DNA of 28,144 bases, taken from Chara braunii (Eukaryota > Streptophyta > Charophyceae > Charales > Characeae). Numbering within the stretch: position 1 is the first letter of the stretch; each line of letters starts with the position of its first letter. The DNA is taken from the NCBI GenBank assembly GCA_003427395.1, contig BFEA01000272.1:1019711-1047854 (forward strand), written 5' to 3'. The position numbers and the translations under genes were made by a program. A model generated the notes under the pieces. The model did no database searches. It was not told the DNA's origin and was given only the letters and a program-made list of their open reading frames with translations. Below are positions 11,411 through 20,145 of this stretch, piece after piece.

Positions 11411-12015
11411 TTAAGGCTTTGATCTGGAGTTCTGGATCCAGGATCCCCATGCCCCCTTTTTCTTGGGTTGGATCATTGATTGCCAGGCCACCTTGCTTAT
11501 GACATTTTGCAATTCTCCATTACCTCTCCATAGCAGGGTTGTCACCTCCCATTTCAGTGACCGCACATCGTCCTTGCTGAGGGCCCAGGTAGGAGATTTG
11601 TACCATAGGGCCGCCAGTATCACACTATTGATCACTAATGCCCTTCCGATAAGGGAGGTCTGACGGTCCTTCCAGCGCGGTAGTTTCTCCAACGCAGGTT
11701 TCAGGATCCACTCATCATTCGATGCAGGTTTACCTAGTGCCGTCAGCATAATTCCCAGCACTCTGATCGGGGCCGTTTCTGGGAGCCATTTGACCTGCAG
11801 GAGCTCGGGGGGGCGCGTCCCTTGGTGGTGAATCCACCATCGCAGGGTTTTGTTTCCCCAATTAACAGTCGTATCGGAGACTGCTGTAAACCGGTTGAAT
11901 AATCATGTGATATCTTCCATGTTTGTTGCAGTTGCATCGACTCGTCTGCAAACATCGAACAGATCGGGATTGTTTCTTCCAATATAGTCGAGATCTGGAA
12001 TTTCCCGGGTCTTTG
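11411..12015 (-). pseudogene. LINE RT catalytic-box and thumb segment (frameshifted)
   Basis: The RT continues in a second frame with KFQISTILEETIPICSMFAD, whose F/YADD box reads FADE at 11952-11941. The second catalytic aspartate has become glutamate. Another shift near 11770 leads to VLGIMLTALGKP, then LEKLPRWKDRQTSLIGRALV and ALWYKSPTWALSKDDVRSLK, the conserved thumb/connection region of plant LINEs. It ends near 11411 in a KKKGAWGS block where KKGGLG is usual, probably with a further frame slip. Confidence 0.82.
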
Positions 12016-13262
12016 TTGGCGCGGAGGTTTGCTGCCAACGCCTCCATTATGATAATAAACAGGAAGGGTGCCAAAGGGTCCCCTTGGCGGACCGACCGTT
12101 GCAGCGGGAAGGCCGACGCTATCCTTCCATTGACCTGGACACATATGGTTGCGTTGTGGTGGAGTATTTCAGTCCATCGCCGGAAGACTGACCCTATATT
12201 CATTTTTTCCATACATCTGTCTAGGAAAAGCCAGTCCATGTAGTCATAAGCTTTTTCAAAGTCTATGAAGATGACTGCCGCTTTTTGTTTGTCCTGTCTT
12301 GTTAGCTTAAGTATTTCATTAACTAATAGTATGTTATCCTGTATCCTTCGCCCCTTTATGAACCCAGTTTGTGTCAGGTGGATAATATCCTCCAGGACCG
12401 GGAGTAATTGATTTGCTAAAGTCTTCGCTAACATTTTATAGACCACGATGAGCAGGGTTATTGGCGTGTAACTATGCATATCCATCTTGTCTCCCTTTTT
12501 GTGGAACAAGGTGAGAACTCCCTGTCCCACCAACTCCCCCATTCTCCCTGTTTCCCACACTTGTTGATAGAAATCCATGAGGTCCGGGGCCCTATGAGTT
12601 CAGAAGGTCTCCCAGAATTCCTTTGGAAACCCATCTATGCCCAGCGTCTTCTCTTCTTCCATCTGCATCATCGCCGTCCATATTTCATCTTTGGACAGGG
12701 GTCAATCCAGATCTACTTTTTGCTGTCCCGTCAGGGACTTCTCCAATGGTTCATAGAATTCATGTATTTCTTTCTCTCTAGCATTTCTTTCTTGTCGGGC
12801 ACATCTGGAGGTGAACAGGTCTTGGTAAAGGCTCTTGCTATCTGTGTATAGTGTGGGGTGGAGGTGGCGATATCCTGGTGACCAGTGTGTGGATCTTATA
12901 ATGCCTCGATGGTTGTTCTGTGCGAACCCGCGCGGACCATGCTGATTTTTTTTTTTATCCATTGTGCCTTCGGTATAGTATCTTGTTAATCGTCCTCTGA
13001 TTCGTGTTCCTTCTCATCAATGTATGGCGAAAAACTGGAGTTATTGCCTCAGTGTTTGTATTTCTGGATGATCCTCAGGTTGCTCTTGGTGTTCGAGTTA
13101 CTGTAGTTGTTGGTGAATTTCCATTTCCTGCTGGTGCTTTCTTGCTGCTAGTAGTTTAGAATATTCGCCGCATTTTTTACCCAAATATAATAGTCCATTG
13201 TTAAACCAGTCTATTGACTGTTGGAAGTGCTGCTTTTGCAAGTGCCAGTACGCCGCGCCCGC
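11862..13262 (-). pseudogene. LINE reverse transcriptase, N-terminal and palm part (broken)
   Basis: One minus-strand frame reads from about 13259 (AYWHLQKQHF... linker) past stops near 13100, 13045, 13015, 12700 and 12605. Recognisable RT blocks follow: EEEKTLGIDGFPKEFW, KKGDKMDMHSYTPITLL then VYKMLAKTLANQL, LTQTGFIKGRRIQDNIL, AVIFIDFEKAYDYMDW (catalytic Asp of block A), and SVRQGDPLAPFLF. These match the order of LINE RT motifs 0 to 5. The frame is lost just after EALAANLRANKD (about 12005-12020). It is followed downstream by the shifted FADE-containing piece. Confidence 0.88.
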
Positions 13263-13738
13263 CAAAAACGACAGTTGTACAAGATTAAGGACGCGATCCA
13301 GTCAGAGCCCAGTTCCCAGCGCAGCAAGATGCGCGCAAGTGCGGCGCAACAAAGTTAACCGTTCGTAAATTCCTAGCCTAAGTCCTAATTGCAAAAGGAA
13401 ATTCCGAAAAAGGGAAAAACAATTCCGCGAGCCCATGGGGGCTTGTTGTCAGTTGAAAATTCAAAAACGATATTCCCGCGCGATGATCGCGCCAAAAATC
13501 CCAGTGCTCACAGCAGAACAAGAAAGAAGCTATGGTACAGTTATTTCTTGTGCTCGCTAAGGCGCGGCTACCCAACCGTTGGCACCGGATCTTCCCGACA
13601 CCGATCCGACATTCCCAACAGAAAACGAAAAAGAAACGAGGACATCCATGCAATTTTCCCGCCCGACCCATCTTTCCGCAACTCACCCATCCGACCCGTC
13701 GTGTTCCCCCAAGCAGCTTCGCACAAAAAGTCGCGCGA
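13263..13738. other. No gene recognised between LINE and a small ORF
   Basis: Mixed-composition sequence with a short inverted CGCGCGATGATCGCGCC near 13478-13494. Overlapping open frames on both strands show no recognisable domain. Confidence 0.3.
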
Positions 13739-14023
13739 TTACAACAGATGGTTCGTCACAACCGTGTGTTTTTTGAACCACTCTGCTTGGATGCATGCCA
13801 GATCACGGTCAACAACGACCTTGATGTAGTCCTCTCCTACCTCTACTGTACTTGGTGCAAGCTTCTGTGGTAGAATTCCATCATTAAAACATGCACTCAG
13901 TAAGTCATTAATACGGATTCTATCTGCGTCTGATGGCGGGGCGGACATCATGGGGTTAGCTGAGGATGATGCCATCGCATTGGATGTTGATAACAACAGC
14001 CCAGGTGCTAAATTCAAAGCCAC
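13739..14023 (-). CDS. Hypothetical 94-aa ORF, unrecognised
   Basis: ATG at 14023 to TAA at 13739 on the minus strand. The first 35 residues are Ala/Ser/Met-rich; the rest (INDLLSACFNDGILPQKLAP, then VGEDYIKVVVDRDLACIQAE and WFKKHTVV) has balanced, globular-looking composition. I recognise no family. It could be a small gene, an exon of a larger one, or a piece of a mobile-element ORF. No promoter, splice signals or partner genes are evident. Confidence 0.3.
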   Translation of the reverse strand: MALNLAPGLLLSTSNAMASSSANPMMSAPPSDADRIRINDLLSACFNDGILPQKLAPSTVEVGEDYIKVVVDRDLACIQAEWFKKHTVVTNHLL

Positions 14024-14322
14024 AAGTAGGAGATAAGTTAGACTTAGCTTTAAGATGAACTGAACTGAATAACGGGTCTGAAATCAGGTTGCTCGTGGCT
14101 CAGCAACACGTTTATACCTTCCTCTCAAACCTCTGCATCATTCTTCCATGTCGTGGCAGCGTGTGTCTGGCTGTAGTCGCGATACCCCTCCTGGTATTCG
14201 CTAATCCAGCCACCGCTCTCTTTGTAGGTCATGCCAAGCCTAAACCTTGCCTCCACACCTAGGGTTCGCCACTTCTCCTAGCCCTGTAGTTCCCCTCCCA
14301 GGTATTGGCTATGGTGAAGGAG

Positions 14323-14424
14323 TGACTCTCTCGGTATTACCGAGATGGTCCATGGTGGAATCCTACTGTTCTCTGACCCTCTCGGTATTACCGAGATGGT
14401 CCATGGTGGAACCCTACTCTTCTC
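14323..14424. repeat. 51-bp tandem duplication with CTCGGTATTACCGAG hairpin
   Basis: Two copies (14323-14373 and 14374-14424) differ at about three positions. Each contains the near-perfect palindrome CTCGGTATTACCGAG followed by ATGGTCCATGG. The purpose is unknown. Confidence 0.9.
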
Positions 14425-15299
14425 TGACCGTGTCCCCGAGGTGCCCGGCCTCTGGACCCGTGCCACTTCCGGGCATGCGCTCCTCTTCAGCTAACGCTTC
14501 GCTCCGTTACGCCGCAGCCGCCAGCACCCCATGTTCTATTCTCATTTTGCAAATCGTGAAAAGGCGCTACCGGTACCCCCGAGGTTTTTGACGTCGGGGC
14601 GCTGCGAATAGAGATGCGTCCGCGCGAAAACGTGGGAAAAGAGTCCGTTAGAATTGAAACGACACGGCCACTAAAGGCCCGATCTGGAGAAAGAAAAGAC
14701 ACAGAAGATAACGAAGAAGATTAACGACAAGGGCATGATACACAATGTGCCAAAAGAAAAAGAAAAACAAAAAGAAAAGTGTGAGCGTTCCCGCCATCGC
14801 ACGTGTAACTGGAAAAATTGTCCAAATCGAGAAAACGAAACTCCTGGGAAAGTACCTGCCTGTGGCTGTCTGCCGCCCACATGGCAGTCGATCAAACACG
14901 TCAGGAGTGCCATTTTTCTCATTAGCCCTCTGTACTTTTCCGGTGCGCTACGTCACTCTGCTTGCGGTCACGGATCGTTCGGAGTAGCTCCCGCTCAGAA
15001 GAGATGCCGACGTCGGCCGGAGGTCGGTATCACGAGGCGACTCGACACTGCTCTATGTGGAGTCTTTCCAAGTCGTCGCGGCGCATCTTCACCAGGAGGA
15101 GGAAGCCATTACCTGCCGGCAGACATGGGCGGCGGGATGAAGGGGGTGGGTTGAGGCGCGGGTGGGGGGGGGATCTTGGTGTTCCGCCGCCGCCGTGTCC
15201 CCCTCTGCCGTGTTCGCCGCCGCATTTTTGTTTCGGCGGGGAGCGTTGCAATCATGGGGAATAAAGTATGTGGGGGAGGAGGTTTGTGATGCGTATGTC
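14425..15299. other. No gene recognised
   Basis: The GC-rich part at 14960-15250 contains poly-G and CCGCCG runs. Its open frames are proline/glycine-rich by composition and have no recognisable domain, RNA or promoter. Confidence 0.3.
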
Positions 15300-15302
15300 T
15301 AA

Positions 15303-15888
15303 GGGCACGCTCACACTAGGTACCAAATCCCCATTTTCCCCCAAAAAAAGGGTTCCCGGACAGACACATGGTGAACATCTGCCCAAATTCTCAAAAGGGG
15401 TGACCATTTGTCAGCGGCCTGCGAAGCCGCGGGGGAAGGAAATTTGCGGTGACCTCCGGAGGTTACCGCAATTTCTCAAATCTTTTTCCGAATTACCGTG
15501 AAAAATTGGAGAAAAAATGGAACCCCACGATATTAGCGGCCTATCAATTGAAGAAAAGGAAATTTGGGGAAATGGGTGCACGCACGGAGCGGTCAGACGC
15601 GCGGAGCACGAGCAGAGAGGTTCGTATGGACACCCGTTGCCAGCAGTAACGACCCAAAAAAAAAAGAAGGAAAAAACAGATTATAAAAACTGAACAATTG
15701 CATTTCCCATTTGAGGTACCACCGTGTGACCGGCGCCCTCCACAAGCACCTCGCAGAGAGCGATGTCGCGACCTTGTCGTTAGCGTATTGGTAACACAGT
15801 GTGACCGGCCAGGGCCACATTTCCTCAAAACGGCCGTTCCTATTTTCCCATTTTTTTGGGAATTTGGGTACCTAGTGTGAGCGTGCCC
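15303..15888. mobile_element. PIF/Harbinger-like MITE, 586 bp, TSD TAA
   Basis: The ends carry a perfect 22-bp terminal inverted repeat beginning GGGCACGCTCACACTAGG and finishing GTACC; looser pairing continues inwards (CAAAT...CCCA). TAA flanks both ends (15300-15302 and 15889-15891), matching the TWA 3-bp target duplication of PIF/Harbinger and Tourist-type elements. The interior has a near-perfect palindrome at about 15447-15470 (GTGACCTCCGGAGGTTAC) and no transposase. The well-preserved ends suggest fairly recent mobility. Confidence 0.85.
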
Positions 15889-15916
15889 TAATAAGGAAGG
15901 AGGTGGAAAGGATATG

Positions 15917-16038
15917 GGGCCTCGCTGCACTACTCTCGACATGCACAAAAGACAAAAATCATGGCCGTGCATCTTGCCGTATTCTAGCGGAAGATTCACT
16001 CTGGTTTTGCACATTTTGAGAGTGGTGCAGCGAGGCCC
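15917..16038. mobile_element. 122-bp foldback MITE, TSD ATG
   Basis: The left end GGGCCTCGCTGCACTACTC and the reverse complement of the right end GGGCCTCGCTGCACCACTC pair over about 40 bases, on through ATG(T)GCAAAA. ATG lies at both sides (15914-15916 and 16039-16041), a candidate 3-bp target duplication. Its inner segment contains GCGGAAGATTCACTCTGG, the inverse of a word in the direct repeat just downstream. It sits only 26 bases from the preceding MITE's duplication. Confidence 0.7.
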
Positions 16039-16078
16039 ATGCTCGCGATCTCTGTTGGCTGTTCACGAGTCAAAATGT

Positions 16079-16161
16079 GAATGAATCTTCCGCTGGACCA
16101 TGGGAAGATACACCCGTCACAATGCAATCAGATCTGCTCCGTGCCAGGTATGTGACGCCCG

Positions 16162-16192
<31 letters not shown>

Positions 16193-16465
16193 TAGTGCTT
16201 ACTCTCGCTTCCTTCTAGAACACGATCACCCAAACGACGACGAAGAGCACGTTGAGCACCCTNACCANCACGTTTACAGTGGTCACGAGGAAGAGCAAAG
16301 ACCAGAGTGACGGAGGAAGCCGTGATCATGACGAGAGCGAAGCCTCCTANANCAAGTCGCTGACGAAACGGGTGAGGTGGCGATCCCGACTGTAGCAGCG
16401 GACCCCAGACGTGCTAGATGAGAATGAATCTTCCTCTAGAACATGGGAAGATATACCAACCGTCA
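16079..16465. repeat. Direct repeats GAATGAATCTTCC...CATGGGAAGATA
   Basis: A roughly 42-base sequence at 16079-16119 is repeated at 16422-16465 with a few changes, both ending in CCGTCA. The space between holds a CT microsatellite (16165-16192) and four undetermined bases (16263, 16268, 16350, 16352). Confidence 0.7.
16165..16192. repeat. (CT)14 microsatellite
   Basis: Uninterrupted CT dinucleotides about 450 bases upstream of the trehalase reading frame. CT-rich tracts are common near plant promoters, but nothing here proves a regulatory role. Confidence 0.9.
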
Positions 16466-16500
16466 GAACAGTTCGCAACGAGCACGGCCACAGCGGTTGA

Positions 16501-16772
16501 GTAGCTGCCTTTAAGTATTGGCGGGTGTCCGTCGCTGTGGCAATTGTGCTTGCAAAGGGGAGCGGGAGGAAGAAGGCAACCGCTAGTTCGCTGTTCAGAA
16601 CTTATGTCTAATTAGGAAGGAGGGGAGGAGGATTTGTTCGCTATGTCCATTGGCTTTTCACGAGTGGGTGATAAGCTGCCTTTAGGTGTTGGGGGTTGTC
16701 CTTCGCTGTGGCAATTGTGCTTTCAAAGGGGAGCGGGAGGAAGAACGCAAGCAGCAATTCGCTGTTCAGATC
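16501..16772. repeat. Duplicated ~103-bp leader segment (16501-16602 and 16669-16772)
   Basis: Both copies run from GCTGCCTTTA(A/G)G through GTCGCTGTGGCAATTGTGCT-like sequence and AAAGGGGAGCGGGAGGAAGAA to TTCGCTGTTCAGA, about 168 bases apart with roughly 85% identity. The second copy lies inside the 5' part of the trehalase reading frame. This argues that this part was originally untranslated leader or promoter. Confidence 0.88.
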
Positions 16773-18874
16773 TGCTTCTCCCGCTCAAGAACTCGCTCCG
16801 TTCCCAATTCCCACCACCTTGCTGTCGCGTGAGTAGGTTGCGGATCGACTGTGCGCATCATCAGCAGCAGGCGCTAATGGCGGTGGAGGCGATCGAGACG
16901 AACGGCTGGACAGGAGAGCGATGTCAACTGACTGTCAAGTATCCTCCTCCTCCTCCTCTTCCTCCCCGATCTCCTGCTTGTGACCCGCATTTTGTGGACA
17001 AATTCGCGTCATTAGCTTGCATCTTACAGGCCGTGCACGATGCGCGCATATTCGATGATGCGAAAACAATCATCGACATGCCTTTGAATGCCCCCTTGGA
17101 GGAGATTTTGGAGGCGTTCTCAAGGCTGCCCGTTGCCGATGACGGAAGGAGCGTCTGCGTGGGCAGTCTGAAGTCTTTCCTGGAAGAGCACTTTTCTCCC
17201 GCCGGGAGCGATTTACAGCCCTGCCGCCCTGCGGACTACGTCGAAGACCCTGTCGATTTCTTGCCTGATGTTGAAGATGAGAGGGTGAGGAAATGGGCGC
17301 TCGATATTCATCGATTCTGGCTGCGGCTGTGCCGACGTGTATCCGATCGGGTGCGCATCGCCCCTCTCCAACACACCCTTCTTCCTCTACCCCATCCTGT
17401 TCTAATCCCCGGGGAGCGCTTTCGGGAGGTGTATTACTGGGACTCGTACTGGACGATCAAAGGTCTGCTGGTTAGCAAGATGGAGAAGACGGCTTCGGGG
17501 GTGGTGGAGAACCTGATAGAGATTGGGAGGAGGGTCGGTTTTGTGCCTAATGGCGCCCGCTCGTACTACTTGAACAGAAGTCAACCGCCGATGCTGAGCC
17601 GGATGGTGAGGGAGGTCTTCGAAGCGACTGGCGATCAGTCCCTGGTACTTAAGGCCCTGCCTGTCCTCCAGCAAGAGCACGAGTATTGGACTACGTGGCC
17701 CCACGGCGTCTCGATCGAGGACGAGTGCGGGCAGATCCACTCTCTGAGTCGGTATCATGCTCTGTGGAACCAGCCACGGCCTGAGGAGCATGGCACCGAC
17801 AGGGAAACTGCCGGGGGAATGACCGAGCTCGCCGCTGCACAGTTTTATTGCGACGTCGCCTCTGCTGCGGAATCGGGATGGGACTTCAGCTCGCGATGGT
17901 GCGAAGACCCGCTCGATCTGCGCACGCTGCGCACGACGCGCATCGTCCCCGCGGACTTGAATGGGCTGTTATTCCAAATGGAGATGGACGTGGCGTTTCT
18001 CGCTGGCGCGGTGAATGCGCCCACCGTGGCGGCGGAGTTTTCGGATGCCGCTGCGCGCCGTTGCGCCGCCATCGACTCCCTGCTGTGGAACGAAGAGAAG
18101 AGTCAGTGGTTCGATCTCCTTCTCCTAGATAAGGACGAGGATGATAAGGTGAATGGCATGGAGCGATGGAGAAGGAACCAGCACCTGCGTGTAGGAGGAA
18201 GGGAGAGGGCGGCGGCAGGCGATGAGATTTCCCTCCTTGGTTCTCTCGAGGACAATGACGACGACGACGATGCTGATGCTGATGCCGCTGCTGCTGATGA
18301 TGTGGTGCATGACACGATCAATCGTTCCCGTCAGCAGGGAAGGGTGTTTCGCGATGCGTGCCAGACCGATCAGGTCTACGCTTCCAATTTCGTTCCCCTC
18401 TGGTGTCGACTAATCAGCCATGACAAAGAACGAGTTCGCAGAGTTATTCGAGCGCTAGAGATGTCTGACCTTATCCATCCAGGTGGCATTGCCACGTCAC
18501 TAGTCCACTCCGGCGAGCAATGGGATTTTCCCAACGCGTGGGCTCCTCTTCAAGATATGATTATTTGTGGATTGGCAGAGTCCAGGACGGTAGAGGGAAA
18601 GCGCCTTGCTCGGGAGTTGTCCGGTCGTTGGCTTCGATCGAATCTCGTGGCGTTTGAGAAGACGGGCCACATGCACGAAAAATATGATGTGCGTGCCGTT
18701 GGGGCCGTAGGGGGTGGGGGAGAGTACACACCCCAGGTCGGCTTCGGCTGGAGCAATGGAGTCGCCCTTTCCCTTCTGAAAAGGTTCGGGACCACCACCA
18801 GTTGGCTGTTGTATAGTGACGACGACGACCAGGTAGTTGAAGTACTTGAAGAAGAAGAAGAGAAGGTTCTATAG
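16643..18874 (+). CDS. Trehalase (alpha,alpha-trehalose glucohydrolase, GH37)
   Basis: Hydrolyses trehalose to two glucose molecules, in plants controlling trehalose and its signalling. The frame is open from the TAG at 16613 to TAG at 18872; 16643 is the first ATG (743 aa). The in-frame ATG at 16877 (665 aa, +4 G) is an alternative, favoured because the enzyme fold starts after it and the preceding DNA is duplicated leader. Counting from codon 16634, the first GH37 signature is PGERFREVYYWDSY (259-272; usually PGGRF). ESGWDFSSRW carries the probable catalytic acid Asp417, QWDFPNAWAP (629-638) is signature 2, EKYDV holds the probable base Glu682, and GGGGEYTPQVGFGWSNGVAL follows. Oddities are a roughly 75-residue acidic insert (about 497-575, with DDDDDADADAAAADD), an acidic C-terminus (LEEEEEKVL), and no introns although plant relatives have them. 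No membrane anchor is visible; the Arg/Ser-rich N-terminus could be a transit peptide or an artefact. Confidence 0.93.
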   Translation: MSIGFSRVGDKLPLGVGGCPSLWQLCFQRGAGGRTQAAIRCSDLLLPLKNSLRSQFPPPCCRVSRLRIDCAHHQQQALMAVEAIETNGWTGERCQLTVKYPPPPPLPPRSPACDPHFVDKFASLACILQAVHDARIFDDAKTIIDMPLNAPLEEILEAFSRLPVADDGRSVCVGSLKSFLEEHFSPAGSDLQPCRPADYVEDPVDFLPDVEDERVRKWALDIHRFWLRLCRRVSDRVRIAPLQHTLLPLPHPVLIPGERFREVYYWDSYWTIKGLLVSKMEKTASGVVENLIEIGRRVGFVPNGARSYYLNRSQPPMLSRMVREVFEATGDQSLVLKALPVLQQEHEYWTTWPHGVSIEDECGQIHSLSRYHALWNQPRPEEHGTDRETAGGMTELAAAQFYCDVASAAESGWDFSSRWCEDPLDLRTLRTTRIVPADLNGLLFQMEMDVAFLAGAVNAPTVAAEFSDAAARRCAAIDSLLWNEEKSQWFDLLLLDKDEDDKVNGMERWRRNQHLRVGGRERAAAGDEISLLGSLEDNDDDDDADADAAAADDVVHDTINRSRQQGRVFRDACQTDQVYASNFVPLWCRLISHDKERVRRVIRALEMSDLIHPGGIATSLVHSGEQWDFPNAWAPLQDMIICGLAESRTVEGKRLARELSGRWLRSNLVAFEKTGHMHEKYDVRAVGAVGGGGEYTPQVGFGWSNGVALSLLKRFGTTTSWLLYSDDDDQVVEVLEEEEEKVL

Positions 18875-18891
18875 GGAGGAAGAAATCATCT

Positions 18892-19006
18892 CTACCTTCT
18901 TCACCCGAATAGAACACCCGCCCATTAAAGCTGCATTTGGGTTAACTTTTCTGTCCAGATGCCACAGCTTTAATGACCTGGCGTTCTATTCGAGTGAAGA
19001 CGGTAG
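18892..19006. repeat. 42-bp inverted repeat (stem-loop) downstream of trehalase
   Basis: Arms 18892-18933 and 18965-19006 match at 36 of 42 positions in opposite orientation (CTACC.TCTTCAC.CGAATA ... ATTAAAGCTG), separated by 31 bases. The left arm starts 18 bases after the trehalase stop. In a transcript it would fold into a long hairpin in the 3' untranslated region. The right arm is also the first unit of the 34-bp array. Confidence 0.9.
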
Positions 19007-19232
19007 TTCCTTGGGCGTTCTATTCGAGTGAAGACGGTAGTTCCTTGGGTGTTCTATTCGAGTGAAGACGGTAGTTCCTTGGGTGTTCTATTCGAGTGAA
19101 GACGGTAGTTCCTTGGGCGTTCTATTCGAGTGAAGACGGTAGTTCCTTGGGCGTTCTATTCGAGTGAAGACGGTAGTTCCTTGGGCGTTCTATTCGAGTG
19201 AAGACGGTAGTTCCTTGGGCGTTCTATTCGAG
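18981..19232. repeat. 34-bp tandem array, 7 full copies plus partial
   Basis: Units begin at 18981, 19015, 19049, 19083, 19117, 19151 and 19185, with a partial unit at 19219. Each reads G(C/T)GTTCTATTCGAGTGAAG followed by ACGGTAGTTCCTTGG, and they are almost identical. The array grew from the right arm of the foldback just downstream of the trehalase gene. Confidence 0.97.
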
Positions 19233-19387
19233 CAACGGAGTTTTAAACCTCTCCCTCCGGAAAGAGGACCGAACCACGAGTTGTGGCTGTACATTAAGGA
19301 CGAAGACCGAGTAGCTGATCTTGAAGAAGACGACGATACGTTCGATCGCGAGGAAGAAAGACATTTCGAGTTGTTTTATAGGTATAT

Positions 19388-19510
19388 ATTCAGTTCGTGT
19401 CATTATTTTGATATTCAATTCGTGTCATTATTTTGATATTCAATTCGTGTCATTATTTTGATATTCAATTCGTGTCATTATTTTGATATTCAATTCGTGT
19501 CATTATTTTG
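19388..19510. repeat. 25-bp tandem array, ~4.9 copies
   Basis: Units of ATTCAATTCGTGTCATTATT followed by TTGAT start at 19388, 19413, 19438, 19463 and 19488 (the last 23 bases). They are almost identical except for one A/G change in the first copy. Confidence 0.97.
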
Positions 19511-19619
19511 CTCTCTGTGGTCATGACTATCTTCAAGTTCCGGTGTTTGTTTTCGTAGTTTTGTCGAAATTGTGATATTGCTTAGGTATTTAAGTAGCGT
19601 GGTATCATTCCGTTGGCAT

Positions 19620-20090
19620 CGTAGTACCGCAAGTTCTCGTGATTGCAGTGTGTGGCTTTTCTGTGAGGGTGTATGGTTCCGCGAAGGTCACTAGCGTTGT
19701 GTGGGCTTTTCTGTTAAGACGTATGATGGTGTGTCCGCTTCGTTCTGCAGAGGTCACTTCTCGAGTGAAATTGGAGATCCTTGATTCGACGTCCACATGA
19801 AGTAATCTGAAACTCTTTCGCTTCTTTTCTTTCTTTTTTTTTTTTTTTTTGGTGGTTATAATTGCATTCGGTGCCTTTCTGTGAGGGTGCTTGGTGTGCC
19901 CTCTTCGTTGTCCAAAGGTCGCTTTCTCGAACGATATTTCTGCAGATCTTTGATATGACGTCTTCATAAATCAATCTGAACTCCCTTGCTTCTCGTGACT
20001 GCATTGTGTGCCTTTTCTGTGGTGGTGTGCGGTGTCTCCTCCAAAGGTCACTTTCTTTAGTTAATTTGAAATTATATTTGATATGAGGCG
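19620..20090. repeat. Degenerate ~140-bp tandem repeat
   Basis: Three diverged copies (about 19695-19825, 19855-19990, 19998-20085) and a fragment before them share (T)TGTG(T)GCCTTTTCTGTGAGGG, then AAAGGTCACTTTCTC, then GATATGACGTC, then CAATCTGAACTC. A T-run (19831-19850) separates two copies. They do not resemble the units further downstream. Confidence 0.65.
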
Positions 20091-20145
20091 GGTTGGTACC
20101 TGCGCCCTTGAGCTGAAATGCCAACTGCCTACCCTGAACTTGTAC

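Larger units (their letters stand above)
9091..13262 (-). mobile_element. Decayed LINE (non-LTR retrotransposon), 5'-truncated
   Basis: A minus-strand element holds, in order, an endonuclease-RT linker, the reverse transcriptase core, the thumb/connection region and a C-terminal zinc-binding segment. A roughly 900-bp 3' region follows and ends in an A-rich tail (T-rich 9091-9112 on the plus strand). The endonuclease is missing at the 5' end (about 13262), the usual result of incomplete reverse transcription. The coding part carries several in-frame stops and at least three frameshifts, so it is dead. No convincing target-site duplication was found. The 3' boundary is inferred from the poly(A)-like tail and the shared repeat body at 9180-9310. 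Confidence 0.8.

Noticed and set aside
15544-16014. 156-codon minus-strand frame
   Set aside because: Spans the end of one MITE and half of the next, so it is chance openness in non-coding elements.
17402-18321. Several open frames antisense or out of frame to trehalase
   Set aside because: They mirror the GC-rich trehalase coding sequence; the sense frame has all GH37 motifs.
18981-19232. CRISPR array
   Set aside because: 34-bp units are directly abutting with no variable spacers, in a eukaryotic context; it is a tandem repeat.
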